Shown one piece after another: positions 37,268-49,370 of a stretch of DNA of 64,000 nt. Made by a program: the position numbers and the translations under genes. The stretch comes from Zeugodacus cucurbitae (lineage: Eukaryota > Arthropoda > Insecta > Diptera > Tephritidae), in assembly GCF_028554725.1 (NCBI RefSeq), contig NC_071668.1, forward strand, positions 4,675,501-4,739,500, given 5' to 3'. Under the pieces are notes generated by a model. That model ran no database searches. It was not told where the DNA came from and saw nothing but the letters and a program-made list of their open reading frames with translations. Within the stretch, counting starts at the first letter, position 1. Every line of letters begins with the position of its first letter.

Positions 37268-39240
37268 TATAGTCTCCTTAACAAAAGCAAATGCTCTTCC
37301 AGATGTTGTCGAAAACTGTCTCTAACTCTCACCAGCTTTCATGTAGCGAATATCATACACTCCCAGTTCATATGAAGTCTCTCAAAAAAAACTGAAAATT
37401 ATACACGAAGACATCTTTTTTTTTAAATCCAATCAATTTCGAATAATTTCATAAAAAATTTGTATTTACAGTGCCAACCAAAATATCAATAACATTAATA
37501 GTGTATGCATCACTGCTAAATTGAAGCCTTAGCAATGACTCACAAAGCAACAACCACAAAGCCAAAAGAATACATGCGCCTTTTGGCAATTAAAAGGCCA
37601 CTCAAAACAAGTCCAAAGAAGTCTGAAAATCTCATAATATACAATTCAAATAATTACAAAAGCCGCTGCGCATTTACCAGCTACACGCGCTACACACACA
37701 CACACACACTTACGATCTCAAACAGACACTTATCTCTCTTTTGAGTTTCGCTTCCACTTGATTTCTTTTTAAACACCATACCTTGCGGCTTGTTAACACT
37801 TCTCCAGCGCCGTATCTGCTTGCAAATCTACATAGAAATGCTTCAGACTTTAATTTCCCGTGAAGTAACAACATACAGTCGGTCAAACAACTACACACGA
37901 ACCAACAGTTAGAGTGTGAGGCTTGAGCTAAGAGTGTGCTACTGTTGGTGGTTCTTGGTGCTGAGTATAGCTGTTGGTAAACACAAATTCAATTACTTAT
38001 TGTCAATTTAATAAAGCAGCATATCGAGTGGATAACAGGATTATGCTGTGCTGAATATTTATTAGAAAAGTTCGCCTCAATGGCTGCTGCTTGCTTGCTT
38101 GTATGCGAGGCGGAGTTAGTGTAATGAGGCGTAGGCAAGTAAGTAAGCGATACTCGTAGGCAAAGATATCAGTAAGAAAATCGTTTACAAGCTTGTTAGC
38201 CAATGGAGGTGCACAAGCTGGCGAACAACAACAACAGCAATAATTTGTTGCAAATTTAAGTGAGAGAATTGCTGAGTATATTTTCTACATTATTGTTTGC
38301 GCTTCAGCATTTTATTAGTTTGCAGTGCACCTTCAGTAAATATTTGCGGCAAAAAATATAAAAAAACAAATTTTTGTATGTTGGCAGATAATATTTTATT
38401 AAAAGTTTTTTGACAAAGAAGGTTGTTGCCAGCTAGACTTCATTAAGAGATTTACTTAGCTTTTTAGAAAAAATATTAAAAATTTATAAAACTACTATTC
38501 AAAAAAAAAAATATCACTTATTAAATGATTGACAAGCTGAGTGCTTAAGTTCAACCCTCAATTACTTGCATACACCTTTATATACAAAAAAATCATATAG
38601 TGACCCTTATATATGAAGAGAAGACAACACCCACCCCCACAACTATTTGCCAGACACATTTATTTGTTTATCATATAGTTATTTTATTAAGCCACTACAG
38701 ACTTCCCATACAAAAGCTTATATGGCGCATAAGCTTACAGACAGTATCGGCAAACGAGTATCAAACAAATATTTATCAACAACAAAAAACTTTCGCAATC
38801 AACACAAAATTGAATATAAGTATTGCAATAAACTTTTCTCACAGATATGATATGATGAAAAAGTTTTGATCGGATTAAGTCTGCTTGGTCAGCGGCTGTA
38901 GCTTCGTGAGCGGGCATACAGTTTAGCCCATTGCAGTATACTCAGTATGACTTCGATTGCTGTATCAAGCAGATTAAATAGCGCTCACTCCACTAACAAA
39001 TTAAAATAACCAATGCGCAACTCATCAAATTCGTGGTAGCACTCACAATTGTCTGAGTATGGCAGCAGAGTCTCAGTTGAAACCTGAAGTTTGTTTCCGA
39101 CAGATGTGATACGAATTCCATATAAAGTCATATACACATACCCGCAGAGAAATATATAATATGTTCATTTGTAGTGCTAGGGATTTCCCAAAAAGGCTCC
39201 TCTTCTTGCCTCAAATTCAAAGTATTTTAATCGCAACAAC
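37268..39240. other. Non-coding interval
   Basis: AT-rich with a CA run near 37697 and CAACAACAAC near 38226. Short frames show no known family. The open frame reading into the RTE element from 39181 is accidental, since the element begins at 39241. Confidence 0.45.
39231..39240. repeat. 10-bp target duplication, left
   Basis: TCGCAACAAC, exactly repeated at 41811-41820. The pair fixes both ends of the RTE insertion. Confidence 0.9.
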
Positions 39241-41775
39241 TATGAGCGCTGCCCCCGCCACGATGTCAAAATCGTGCTTGGCGATTTTAACGCCAGGGTG
39301 GGTAAAGAAGGTGTCTTTGGCACAACAGTCGGAAAATTCAGCCTCCATGACGAAACATCGCCAAACGGCCTGAGGCTGATCGACTTCGCTGGGGCCCGAA
39401 ATATGGTTGTCTGTAGTACCAGATTCCAGCATAAAAAAATTCATCAAGCAACGTGGCTGTCCCCTGATCGAAACACGCGCAATCAAATCGATCACGTTGT
39501 GATAGACGGAAGACATGTCTCCAGTGTTTTAGACGTGCGTACGCTCCGAGGACCAAACATTGACTCGGACCATTATCTAGTAGCAGCAAAGATACGCACT
39601 CGCCTCTGTGCAGCAAAGAACGCCCGTCAACAAACACAAGGAAGGTTCGACGTCGAAAAGCTGCAATCACAACCGACAGCCGAACGATTTTCTACTCGAC
39701 TTGCACTCCTGCTCTCGGAGAGCACTCATCAGCATCTCGATATAAGGGAGCTGTGGAACGGCATCTCAAACTCATTGCATACCGCTGCAGCCGAAACAAT
39801 TGGTCTCCGGCAACGCCAAAAAACCAGTTGGTACGATGAGAATTGTCGTTCCGCAGTGGAGAGAAAACAGACTGCCTACCTCGCAACGTTGCGATCGACC
39901 ACAACACGTTCGGGGTGGGATAGATATCGAGAACTGAAGAGGGAAGCGAGACGCATTTGCAGACGTAAAAAGAAAGAGGCCGAAATGCGTGAGTATGAAA
40001 AGCTTGAAAAGCTGGCCGACATGGGTAATGCTCGAAAATTTTATGAAAAGATGAGGCGATTAACAGAAGGTTTCAAGACCGGAGCATTATCATGTAGGGA
40101 CCGAGAAGGTAATCTGGTAACGGATGTCCAGAGCACACTGGGATTATGGAGGGAACACTTCTCCGACCTGCTCAATGGCAGTGAAAGTACAACACCAGGA
40201 GATGGCGAACCCGATTCCCCAATCGATGACGATGGAATAGATGTTCCATTACCCGACCATGAAGAAATTCGAATAGCAATTACCCGCTTGAAGAACAACA
40301 AAGCGGCGGGGGCCGATGGATTACCGGCCGAGCTATTCAAATACGGCGGCGAAGAACTGATAAGGTGCATGCATCAGCTTCTTTGTAGAATATGGTCGGA
40401 AGAAAGCATGCCTGACGATTGGAATCTTAGTGTGCTCTGCCCAATCCATAAGAAGGGAGACCCCACAATCTGCGCCAACTACCGTGGTATAAGTCTCCTC
40501 AATATCGCATATAAGGTTTTGTCGAGCGTATTGTGTGAAAGACTAAAGCCCACCGTCAACGAACTGATTGGACCTTATCAGTGTGGCTTTAGACCTGGAA
40601 AATCTACAATGGACCAGATATTCACCATGCGCCAAATCTTGGAAAAGACCCGAGAGAGAAGAATCGATACCCACCATCTTTTTATCGATTTTAAAGCTGC
40701 CTTCGATAGCACGAAAAGGAGCTGCCTTTATGCCGCGATGTCTGAATTTGGTATCCCTGCAAAACTAATTCGGCTATGTAAGCTGACGTTGAGCAACACC
40801 AAAAGCTCCGTCAGGATCGGGAAGGACCTCTCCGAGCCGTTCGATACCAAACGAGGCTTCAGACAGGGTGACTCACTATCGTGCGACTTCTTCAATCTAT
40901 TGCTGGAAAAAATAATACGAGCTGCAGAACTAAATAGAGAGGGTACAATCTTCTACAAGAGTGTACAGCTCCTGGCGTATGCCGATGATATTGATATCAT
41001 CGGAAGCAACAACCGCGCCGTTTGTTCTGCGTTTTCCAGACTAGATAAAGAAGCGAAGCGTATGGGTCTGGTGGTGAATGAGGACAAGACGAAATATCTC
41101 CTGTCATCAAACAAACAGTCAGCGCACTCGCGTCTTGGCTCCCACGTCACTGTTGACAGTCATAACTTTGAAGTTGTAGATAATTTCGTTTATCTGGGAA
41201 CCAGCATTAACAACACCAACAATGTCAGCCTTGAAATCCAACGCAGAATCACTCTTGCCAACAGGTGCTACTTTGGACTGAGTAGGCAATTGAAAAGTAA
41301 AGTCCTCTCTCGACGAACCAAAATCAAACTCTATAAGTCGCTCATTATTCCCGTCCTGATGTATGGCGCTGAAGCGTGGACGATGACAACATCCGATGAG
41401 ACGACTCTTGGGGTTTTCGAGAGAAAGGTTTTGCGCAAGATTTATGGTCCTCTAAACATTGGCAACGGCGAATACCGCAGACGATGGAACGATGAGCTGT
41501 ACGATTTATACGACGACATTGACATAGTTCAGCGAATAAAAAGACAGCGGCTACGCTGGCTAGGTCATGTTGTACGGATGGAAGAAAACACTCCAGCTCT
41601 GAAAGTATTCGATGCAGTACCCGCTGGAGGAAGCCGCGGAAGAGGACGACCTCCACTCCGGTGGAAAGACCAAGTGCAAAGTGACCTGGCTTCACTTGGT
41701 GTTTCCAGTTGGCGCCAAAAAGCAAAAAGGAGGAATGAGTGGCGCGCTCTGGTGGATTCGGCTATAATCGCTTAA
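39241..41775 (+). CDS. RTE polyprotein: endonuclease C-part and reverse transcriptase (5'-truncated)
   Basis: The frame is open from the insertion point (YERCPRHDVKIVLGDFNARV) to a TAA at 41773, about 844 codons. Counting from the internal GTG at 39274, the endonuclease part shows GDFNARVG (3-10), IDHVVI (72-77) and SDH (98-100), catalytic motifs of the EEP nuclease family. Reverse transcriptase follows with NNKAAGADG (341-349), FRQGDSLS (529-536) and the YADD catalytic box (569-572), then a C-terminal part with RLRWLGHVVRM and RGRGRPPLRW. The protein nicks target DNA and copies the RNA in place. Most of the endonuclease is missing, so this copy is probably immobile, but the frame is otherwise undamaged, implying recent insertion. 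It resembles genes misannotated as craniofacial development protein 2-like. Confidence 0.92.
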   Translation, partial: YERCPRHDVKIVLGDFNARVGKEGVFGTTVGKFSLHDETSPNGLRLIDFAGARNMVVCSTRFQHKKIHQATWLSPDRNTRNQIDHVVIDGRHVSSVLDVRTLRGPNIDSDHYLVAAKIRTRLCAAKNARQQTQGRFDVEKLQSQPTAERFSTRLALLLSESTHQHLDIRELWNGISNSLHTAAAETIGLRQRQKTSWYDENCRSAVERKQTAYLATLRSTTTRSGWDRYRELKREARRICRRKKKEAEMREYEKLEKLADMGNARKFYEKMRRLTEGFKTGALSCRDREGNLVTDVQSTLGLWREHFSDLLNGSESTTPGDGEPDSPIDDDGIDVPLPDHEEIRIAITRLKNNKAAGADGLPAELFKYGGEELIRCMHQLLCRIWSEESMPDDWNLSVLCPIHKKGDPTICANYRGISLLNIAYKVLSSVLCERLKPTVNELIGPYQCGFRPGKSTMDQIFTMRQILEKTRERRIDTHHLFIDFKAAFDSTKRSCLYAAMSEFGIPAKLIRLCKLTLSNTKSSVRIGKDLSEPFDTKRGFRQGDSLSCDFFNLLLEKIIRAAELNREGTIFYKSVQLLAYADDIDIIGSNNRAVCSAFSRLDKEAKRMGLVVNEDKTKYLLSSNKQSAHSRLGSHVTVDSHNFEVVDNFVYLGTSINNTNNVSLEIQRRITLANRCYFGLSRQLKSKVLSRRTKIKLYKSLIIPVLMYGAEAWTMTTSDETTLGVFERKVLRKIYGPLNIGNGEYRRRWNDELYDLYDDIDIVQRIKRQRLRWLGHVVRMEENTPALKVFDAVPAGGSRGRGRPPLRWKDQVQSDLASLGVSSWRQKAKRRNEWRALVDSAIIA

Positions 41776-41810
41776 AGCGGTTCCTACGCCAAATATATAT
41801 ATATATATAG
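39241..41810 (+). mobile_element. RTE-type non-LTR retrotransposon, 5'-truncated copy 2
   Basis: The 2570-bp insertion is bounded by an exact 10-bp duplication, TCGCAACAAC. It starts near the end of the apurinic-type endonuclease domain. It ends 35 bases after the stop codon in a TA-repeat tail. Very short 3' tails of simple repeats are typical of the RTE clade. It is the longer of two copies in the window. Confidence 0.93.
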
Positions 41811-41820
41811 TCGCAACAAC

Positions 41821-44800
41821 ACTTGTCTGATACCATTTGATGATTTTTTTCTAGTTTCTTACCTATCGATTTTCGCTTGGCTCACTTTTTCCTACCGGGT
41901 ATTAACACTCCTCACTATGTAATCTCTATTATTGTTACTTTATTAACTCATAAATAGCAATCGATGGTGTACATATACTCAAGTTAATTCTTTTCCACTT
42001 TTTCGCATTAATACTTCATTTGAGCGCCGGACTCAATTGCACTTTTATCTTAGATAATTATGCCGCTGAAGTTGTGAAATAATTGAAATGGACGCTGCGA
42101 AAGCTGTGGATAAGAATAACAAAGCATTAAAGTACTTTTGGTTATAAACAAAAACAACAAATAAAATGATATATGTATATACTTGCGAAGAAAGATTTTT
42201 CCACGAAAGAAATTATTGTTATACTATACGAGTATACCCACCAAGATAACCTTTCTGTTGAAATATCTTTCACTTACGAAATGGATTTTCAGACCTTGGT
42301 AGCTTATCAGCTTGATGATTTCACTGCTATAAATATCTTGTGGAATAAAATATTTGAATCTGTACCTAATATTTGAAATTTAAGTTTCAAGTCGAGCTCA
42401 AACATAAAATTTAGCTTAAATAATCTAAGACTCAGATCAAGCCCCATAAGTCTAAAACCACACACAATCCGTTTACGAAATTAAGACAGGTCAGAAATAC
42501 ATAAACTGAGACTTTGATTCAGGCTCAAACACAAGCTTAATCCAAACTGAGACTTAATCCAGACTCAACTTCCAAAATAAGTTAGCTTTGTAAAGAGTTG
42601 AATTTTACCCAAGAAATTATGAACACCTCACTAAAGTGGCATCACTCTTGAATGCTAAAATGTTCTTTTCAGCTCTCCAGGATGTCTGTACAACTGGTAT
42701 AATGTGTTAGATTCGCTACTCTCCAACCCATGGCGAATCGAATACAACTTTTACCCCAGTAATTGGCACTGCCATTCAACTTTCGCAATCCACTAGTCTC
42801 ACCTCCACATTCTCACAACAAATTAACATAAATTACAGAATAAAAATTGCAATGCTCACATAAGAATGCTTAATTACTTATATATATATCTAGTATACTA
42901 TACTCGTTTATACATATTTAAGTATAATATAATCCATTGCATTCGCATTAGAAGTAATTTCACACAATTTGTTAGCATAGAAATTAACACTTGTAAAGCA
43001 AAAGCAAGACGCTTACGCACACATTTTCTGAATTTATTATTATGTAAGCCAGGAGTTAAGCACTAATACAGCCACATACAATACATACATACATATATAT
43101 ATGTATAAGCATAGCATTAACATGCCATTCGAAGCCATAAACCACCTTAATGTGCTGCACATTTCGAGTGACATATGAAAAGAACAATTTTCGCCACAGA
43201 CATCTTCAGGGAATTGAGATAATAGTGCAAATATACAGAAATGAAAGTGTAAACGAGTGTAGTATAAGACTAGCAACGGCTAAATGGAAATTGGCGCACA
43301 CTAAACAAACACTTAGACGGCACAGAAATATGCAAACTGGCAAACCGACAGTCAAGTTGAATAGCGCAGCCGGCAGCTGTGGCAGGCAGTTGGAAGATGG
43401 AGAGGAAAGCCACAGTTCACAGACAGTGTCTTTCATGCCTGGATAACTATAAATATAAATATATATATTTATAAGTGTACATATGTATGTCTGGCATGTA
43501 ATTAACACGCCTTCGCACTGCCGTCTGTCGTTTGCTGCCTGGTTTCACTGCCGCTCACCTGTTTCTGGCGCATTTTTACAGCTGAGTCTCTCTCTCTGCC
43601 ACTGTCATGGTCCATTTAAATGCGCTGCCTTTGAACTCGGCAGGGCATATGTTTGAGACCGTAATTAAAACTTTAGTCATTAGATGTGTGCAGCGACGTC
43701 TAGACAAATGTGTAACACACCGGCAGTTTGTGACTTTGACACTTTACAAATTCTAGACTCTCTATATATAGGTACCCACATGCATATATAGTATAAGCAG
43801 AAATAAATGTGTGTAAAGTAACTCTTAAGCTCACTGGTGAGTAATCTTGAGTTCTTTATATACATATATATTTGCACGTGACATATCTACAGTAAGTGCT
43901 AAGCTCATTTTCTAACCTCAGTATAGCAGTTATAAGCACTCAATATTGTAGAAAAAAAGCAAAAACAAAATATTTTTATATCGAACCAAGGCCTAAACGT
44001 CTCTGATGTTAACATTATTGTCTTTATTATTGTTATTGCACACATAAATAAACATGAGCGCTAAAGAATTCTTGTGGCATGCTTCTTCTTCTAAGTAGCA
44101 AACATGCACGTGTAGCCCCGTAGGTGTCTGCGTCGCTAAGTTTCCTTTTCTGTGTGTATGTAAGTATGTGTGTGTCTGCTATGCGTGTGACACCGTCTGA
44201 GGTGTTTATTTTTATCCACGTCCGCTTCTCTTTTGTAATGCTAATGAGGCTGAAATATGGCAGAGCTCAATTGTTTGAGCTGCCGACGACAGCTTCCTCA
44301 AGTCAAAACTCAACGGTACTTCAATGTATGCGTGTGTGTGTGTTTGTTGCGGCGCGTCAACAAGCAACTTAATGCCATCAATAAAGATAAGAGATAACGT
44401 TGGTGCGTAGTGAAAAAAAGTTATCAGCAGGAAGTAGCCGAGCAACTGCTGCTTATTTATTTAGTTAATAAACTTAAGCGACATTTTGCTCTACATTAGA
44501 GTACTCATAGCAAATGTACATTATGGAAATGAGAATGCAATAAAAATTTGTTTTGAATTACTTTCACATTAGCGCAGTGACAAATGCATGTTAATGTGTT
44601 CTTATTTGCAGCGAAGAAATATGTTTGCTTGTTATTATGCTTATTTGAATTTAAAAGTTAATTTGTATATGGAAAACATTTTTTTAAGTTCGCACTTGAC
44701 ATCGTCTCGGAGTGGCGTTCTATTTATATTAGGAATTATTAAAACATTATTTTTATATTTTTAGCTGTCTATTTTGGGCTCAAATATAAAAATGTTTATT

Positions 44801-45117
44801 GCGGAGTATAGGAATAGCAGTGACACAGCAAAAGCCTTGACTTTTGATTACAATTTTACATATTTGTCTATAAACAGAGTGCACATTCTTATATGTCAGT
44901 GTATTAGCTCAGAAAAATAAAGAAAAAATAATATTTTATTTTTAAAGAAACGAATATTTAAACATTTATAACTTTTGCTAATATTTTAGGGCTACTAATC
45001 TACCAAGCAGCTATAAATAGTGAATATGAAAACTCTATGTGTATGTACATTCTCTACTTGTATTAAAACTACCTGTTAAAACCAATAATTTTCATAAATA
45101 ATACATTCCAGACCTTA
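41821..45117. other. Non-coding interval
   Basis: AT-rich with TA and CA runs (near 42877, 43085, 43460 and 44335). Around 42410-42570 short words such as CTGAGACTT recur. Open frames at 43150-43508 overlap on both strands and have no recognisable domain. Confidence 0.45.
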
Positions 45118-45670
45118 GCAACATGTTGCGCAACATTTTTTACAGCAACATTTGTGTTAATATGCAACTGGAGCATGAAAGGTGAAAGCAAAATAATCAT
45201 ATTATACATTATTGATGCAAATCAAAGCAACATGTTGCGCAACATTGTATGGCAACATCAATATTTGTGCAATGAAACTGGAGCACGGGAGGAGAAAACA
45301 AAATCATCTCATATTATTCATTGATAAAGCAAATCCAAGCAACATATTGCGCAACATTGTATGGCAACATCAATATTATTGCAATGAAACTGGTGCACGG
45401 GAGGAGAAATCCAAATCATTTCATATATCATTTCATTATTCATTCATGATGCAAATCCAAGCAACATGTTGCGCAACATTGTATGGCAATATAAATATTA
45501 TTGCAATGAAACTGTATGGCAACATCAATATTATTGCAATGAAACTGAAGAAAGAAAGGAAATTCAATTCACATTATACATTAGTGATACAAATGAAAGC
45601 AACATGTTGCGCAACATTGTTTAGCAACCACATTCATTGTACTATGCAACTGGAGCAAAAGCGGTGCAAA
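45118..45670. repeat. Minisatellite with 109-138 bp units and palindromic core
   Basis: The core GCAACATGTTGCGCAACATT occurs at 45118, 45227, 45339 (one change), 45461 and 45599. GCAACATGTTGC is a perfect 12-bp palindrome overlapping a second palindrome, TTGCGCAA. Each unit continues TATGGCAACATCAATATT, then GCAATGAAACTGGAGCA and AATCATTTCA-like words. The fourth unit has an extra internal 32-33 bp duplication, which explains its greater length. A 260-codon plus-strand frame runs through the array, but successive units are read in different frames, so a protein is unlikely. Confidence 0.85.
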
Positions 45671-48449
45671 CAAAATCATTTCACATTATACATTGAAGAT
45701 TTTTTCGGCATATGCCCCCCAAATTCAGCACATTGCAATGTAATGCTCGCCGACAACAACAAAATGTATAACACGTGCCACATTTTTTGGATGTTAAACA
45801 CACCAGTAGAGACTTCAATTGCACAACTTGCATTCTTGTGGATGCCATGCGCCAGGGAAATTACCCCTAACTGTGGAACGACGAGTATGCACGAGTGCTT
45901 CGCTACTGGCACGATTACCGTTACACACAGCGAAGACAACAGCATCAGCAACAAAGGCAGCAGCAAGCAGCAGCAGGATATTACGGCATGTTGAATGTTG
46001 GTGCGGTAGTCCTAAACAGCTGCTCGTGGCGTACGGTACACGTGAGAGCGCGGCAACGCTAACGGTAATAGTAGCACGCGTATAACGCTGAAGTGACGCG
46101 CGTTGAAGTGCGTGCAGGCACGCGATCGGTGCGAGTTTGTGTTTCTGTTTTGTCGTGTTGTTGCAGCAACAATTAACGCCACATATGGCTTTTGTGTGGC
46201 GCGCGGGTGTGTGTCTCAAATGCATACAATAACGTTGCAATGCAATTGAAATGGCATGCAAATTCCGTTATGAAATGCAATATGCGTTAATTTTTTAATT
46301 CAAACAAACACATTGTTATGCTGGCAGATAGCGAACAGCTTTTGTGCGTTGGCGCTAGCTGTGTAGAAACAATTGCTTTAATTGCAAAAATGTGGCAGCC
46401 AATAAAATTCGATACGCAATGAATTAATTGTGTATATAAATGAAATGAAAAAACAAAATTATTTAAAATTATGAAAAAAATAAATCATATATTTCACGCT
46501 TAACAAAAGGTTGCGTATACGCCGTGTGCAACATGCGCTTCACTGCCTCGTAACGCGTTAAAATGCTGTTATTAGAATGCAAGCACAGTCACAAATGAAA
46601 AAGACAAAAGGCACTGCCTGCTTGCCGTTTGCCAATGCAAACTGATCTGCGCCGGACAGCAGCAGTGATGCAGTGAAAACGATTGTTTAACAGTGTCGCG
46701 GTTGTGGCAGTTGCCATGTGGGTGTTGCCAATAGCAAAAGTAACTGTTATCAATGCAATGCAACTGCAAAAGTGTGCGTCTGTATGTGTGTGTGTGGAAA
46801 ATAAATTGAAAATATAAACGCTTATCGGCAGCAATCGAGCACAAAACGCAGCTAGCAACCCATACATACAAACAGAAACGTAGTTACCACGAAAAGCTCT
46901 GCTGCGTTACATGACAATGCGCATTGCGGTCACAGCTGCACGTTTTATTATCAAACGCACACAAATACACACAGCTAGCAATCGCCTGATTGGCAAAAAA
47001 AATCTGAAAAAATATGAAAAATAAAATAAAAAAATAAATAAAAAATATAAAAGTGAAAAATATAAATGTAAATTTGTGGAAAAAGTGGCCTACCGAGGCA
47101 AGCCAGAAAGGTATTGCAAAATAATAAATACGAAATGAAATGGGTTTGCATTATTTATTTATAAGTTTGCACAAGAGAAAACAGGTGCGCGCCAACGAGA
47201 AAAAAAAGGCAAAAATTCATTATACATGTGCATGTTAACCGCAGTGTTTTGTAAATAAATATGTAAATAAATACACACACACACACAAGCTTCTCAAAAG
47301 TGAAATTTATATACATACACTAGATGGAAGTGAAAAATAGCAAGCAAATATAGTATATATGTCAGCCTCTGAGTCTAAATAAATAGGCTCGTTTGCGTTG
47401 CTCTTGTTTAACGCTGATTTTGCCACATCAATATTGTGGCCTTGTCGGTACACAGCACACCGCAGGGACTAGACGCATAAATTGCTTGTGTGTTTGTGTT
47501 TCTCTCACATTTTGTTACTTTTAACGCCTCGCTGGATTGCGCATTTCAATTGAAAAACACGAAATCAGCTAACCAAAATGTAAGCAATACCAGCCACAGA
47601 CACAATTACTTAAAGGTAACCACACCAGTAGCAACAACAACAGCAAACATATATTTATTGACATCACACTGCTGTTGGTCGCATGGCGCGCCACTAGCAA
47701 CACGTCGCAGGCAAATAGAGTGCTCCAACACACGGTTGGCACAGCGTTGTCAGCAAATCATTTTCAACCGAAGCCAAATATTTACCGACAAAGCGTGTGA
47801 ATTGCGTTGGTGCAACGTGTCGGCACGTTTACCGATTACCTTTAACAAACGGCGGCAAGCAAGCACACATATATATATGCGTGTCGCTGTGTTTATGCGC
47901 TTAACAAGTAAAATATACAAGCGTAACGGTGTCTCCATTCATTTGGTATGCAAAAATTGTATAACGTAAATTTTGTTATGGCGGCGTACAAAACGCGAAT
48001 GGAATACCGATAACAAAGCGCGAGCAACACAGCTGTTTGCATGGTGTAACTACAGCAAATAAATGTGTTATCTATATATATATCTGCATATATATAGCAT
48101 ATATCATAAATTAAAACGCATCCCATTATGTAAATGAATGTTTCAATTGGCGTTTATTAATGTGTTTGCCTTCACGCGTACATATTAGTGTTGTTGCAAC
48201 ATATTAGTTGGCGAGTATTATGCCAATGTATGCATTCAGCAATGTGTTGAGCATTCGCCAATACTAATATGCGGTGATAAATCAGAGGTAAGTCTTAATT
48301 TCCTTTTATAGTGAATAATATGTTGATATGCGTACAAAAAATGTATGTTGCGAATACGCCGTGGTGTTGCTTTCAAATGGGCACTGTGATTAATAGCGCT
48401 AAATGAGGGTTATACTGATGAATAGCGCATTTTAATTAAAACGAATGCG
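45671..48449. other. Non-coding interval, CpG-richer, possible regulatory or leader sequence
   Basis: Sequence from 45960 to 47950 is richer in CpG and in TTGC/GCAA words than its neighbours. GAAAG|GTATTG near 47109-47117, after a long A-rich leader-like block, could be a splice donor on the plus strand. Frames at 45815-46261 (-) and 47490-47969 (+) are long for this window but Cys- and His-scattered and unlike any family I know. I do not call a gene. Confidence 0.35.
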
Positions 48450-49370
48450 TGGCAGAAGTAAAAAATGTTAGAGAAAATAATATTAAAAAATTCGAAATTT
48501 ATGTTCGAAAATTCTAAATAAAATTTTCTTAAACTGCGAAACTACAGTAAAAAAATAAAGTAGGAATAATAATCAAAAATACGAAACTCGGAATTTAGTC
48601 TCCAAAATTCGAAGTAAAATTTTTTTCGAAACTTAAATGCATGTCAAAAGTTAATAATTTAGTATGAATAATATTAAAAAATACGAAATTTACATGTTTA
48701 CGAAAATTCGAAGTTGATATTTTTTCTAAACATATGTAAACGAAACAAAAATAAAAAAATATACGAAGAATAATATAAAAAAATCGAATTTTTAATCGAA
48801 AATTTTAAGTAATTTTTTTTTTCAAACTTCAAATGCGAGACTAAAGTAAACCATTTATTAGGAATAATATACAAAATTTCGAAATTCAAAAATACAAGAC
48901 TAAAATAAAAAAAATTATAAGGATAATTTTAAAAAACTCGAAATTTATATTCGAAAATTCGAAACCAAACCTTTAAAAAAACGTAAATATGAAACTAAAG
49001 TAAAAATATTTAGTAAGAAAAATATTAAAAAAAATCGAAATTCATATTCGAAAACTCGAAGTCAAAATTTTTTCAAACTTTAATGCGAATTTAAAAAATT
49101 CGAAATTTACATATCTACGAAAATTCGAAGTTAATATTTTTTCTAAACATAAATATGTAACTAAAATAAAAAAATTTTAAGAAGAAAAATATAAAGAAAT
49201 CGAAATTTATATTCGAAAATTCGAAGTAAAATTTTTTTCAAAATTCAAATGCTAGACTAAAGTAAAAAAAATGTTAAAAAACAATGCTACTTGAAATAAG
49301 AATGATTTCAAAAAATTGCTGATATTAGAAAATTCGAAGTAAAGGTATTTTCAAAAACAGCACTGACCTG
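48450..49370. repeat. AT-rich degenerate tandem array with TTCGAA words
   Basis: About nine to ten diverged units, each roughly 60-110 bp, share GAAATTTATATTCGAAAATT, then CGAAGTAAAATTTTTTTC, a short variable part with ATGCGARACTAAAGTAAAAA, and AATAATATTAAAAAA. TTCGAA palindromes recur throughout. The copies are well diverged, pointing to an old array. No coding. Confidence 0.75.

Noticed and set aside
39181..39240. Upstream open extension of the RTE frame
   Set aside because: The target duplication places the element start at 39241, so the extension is host DNA read by chance.
45212..45994. 260-codon open frame with repeated ATCCATLYGNINI
   Set aside because: It runs through a minisatellite. 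Units change reading frame relative to each other, and the tail after the array shows no family.
45974..47500. Candidate promoter and 5' exon
   Set aside because: A leader-like A-rich block and a GTATTG donor are suggestive, but there is no coding frame or clear core promoter to support a call.
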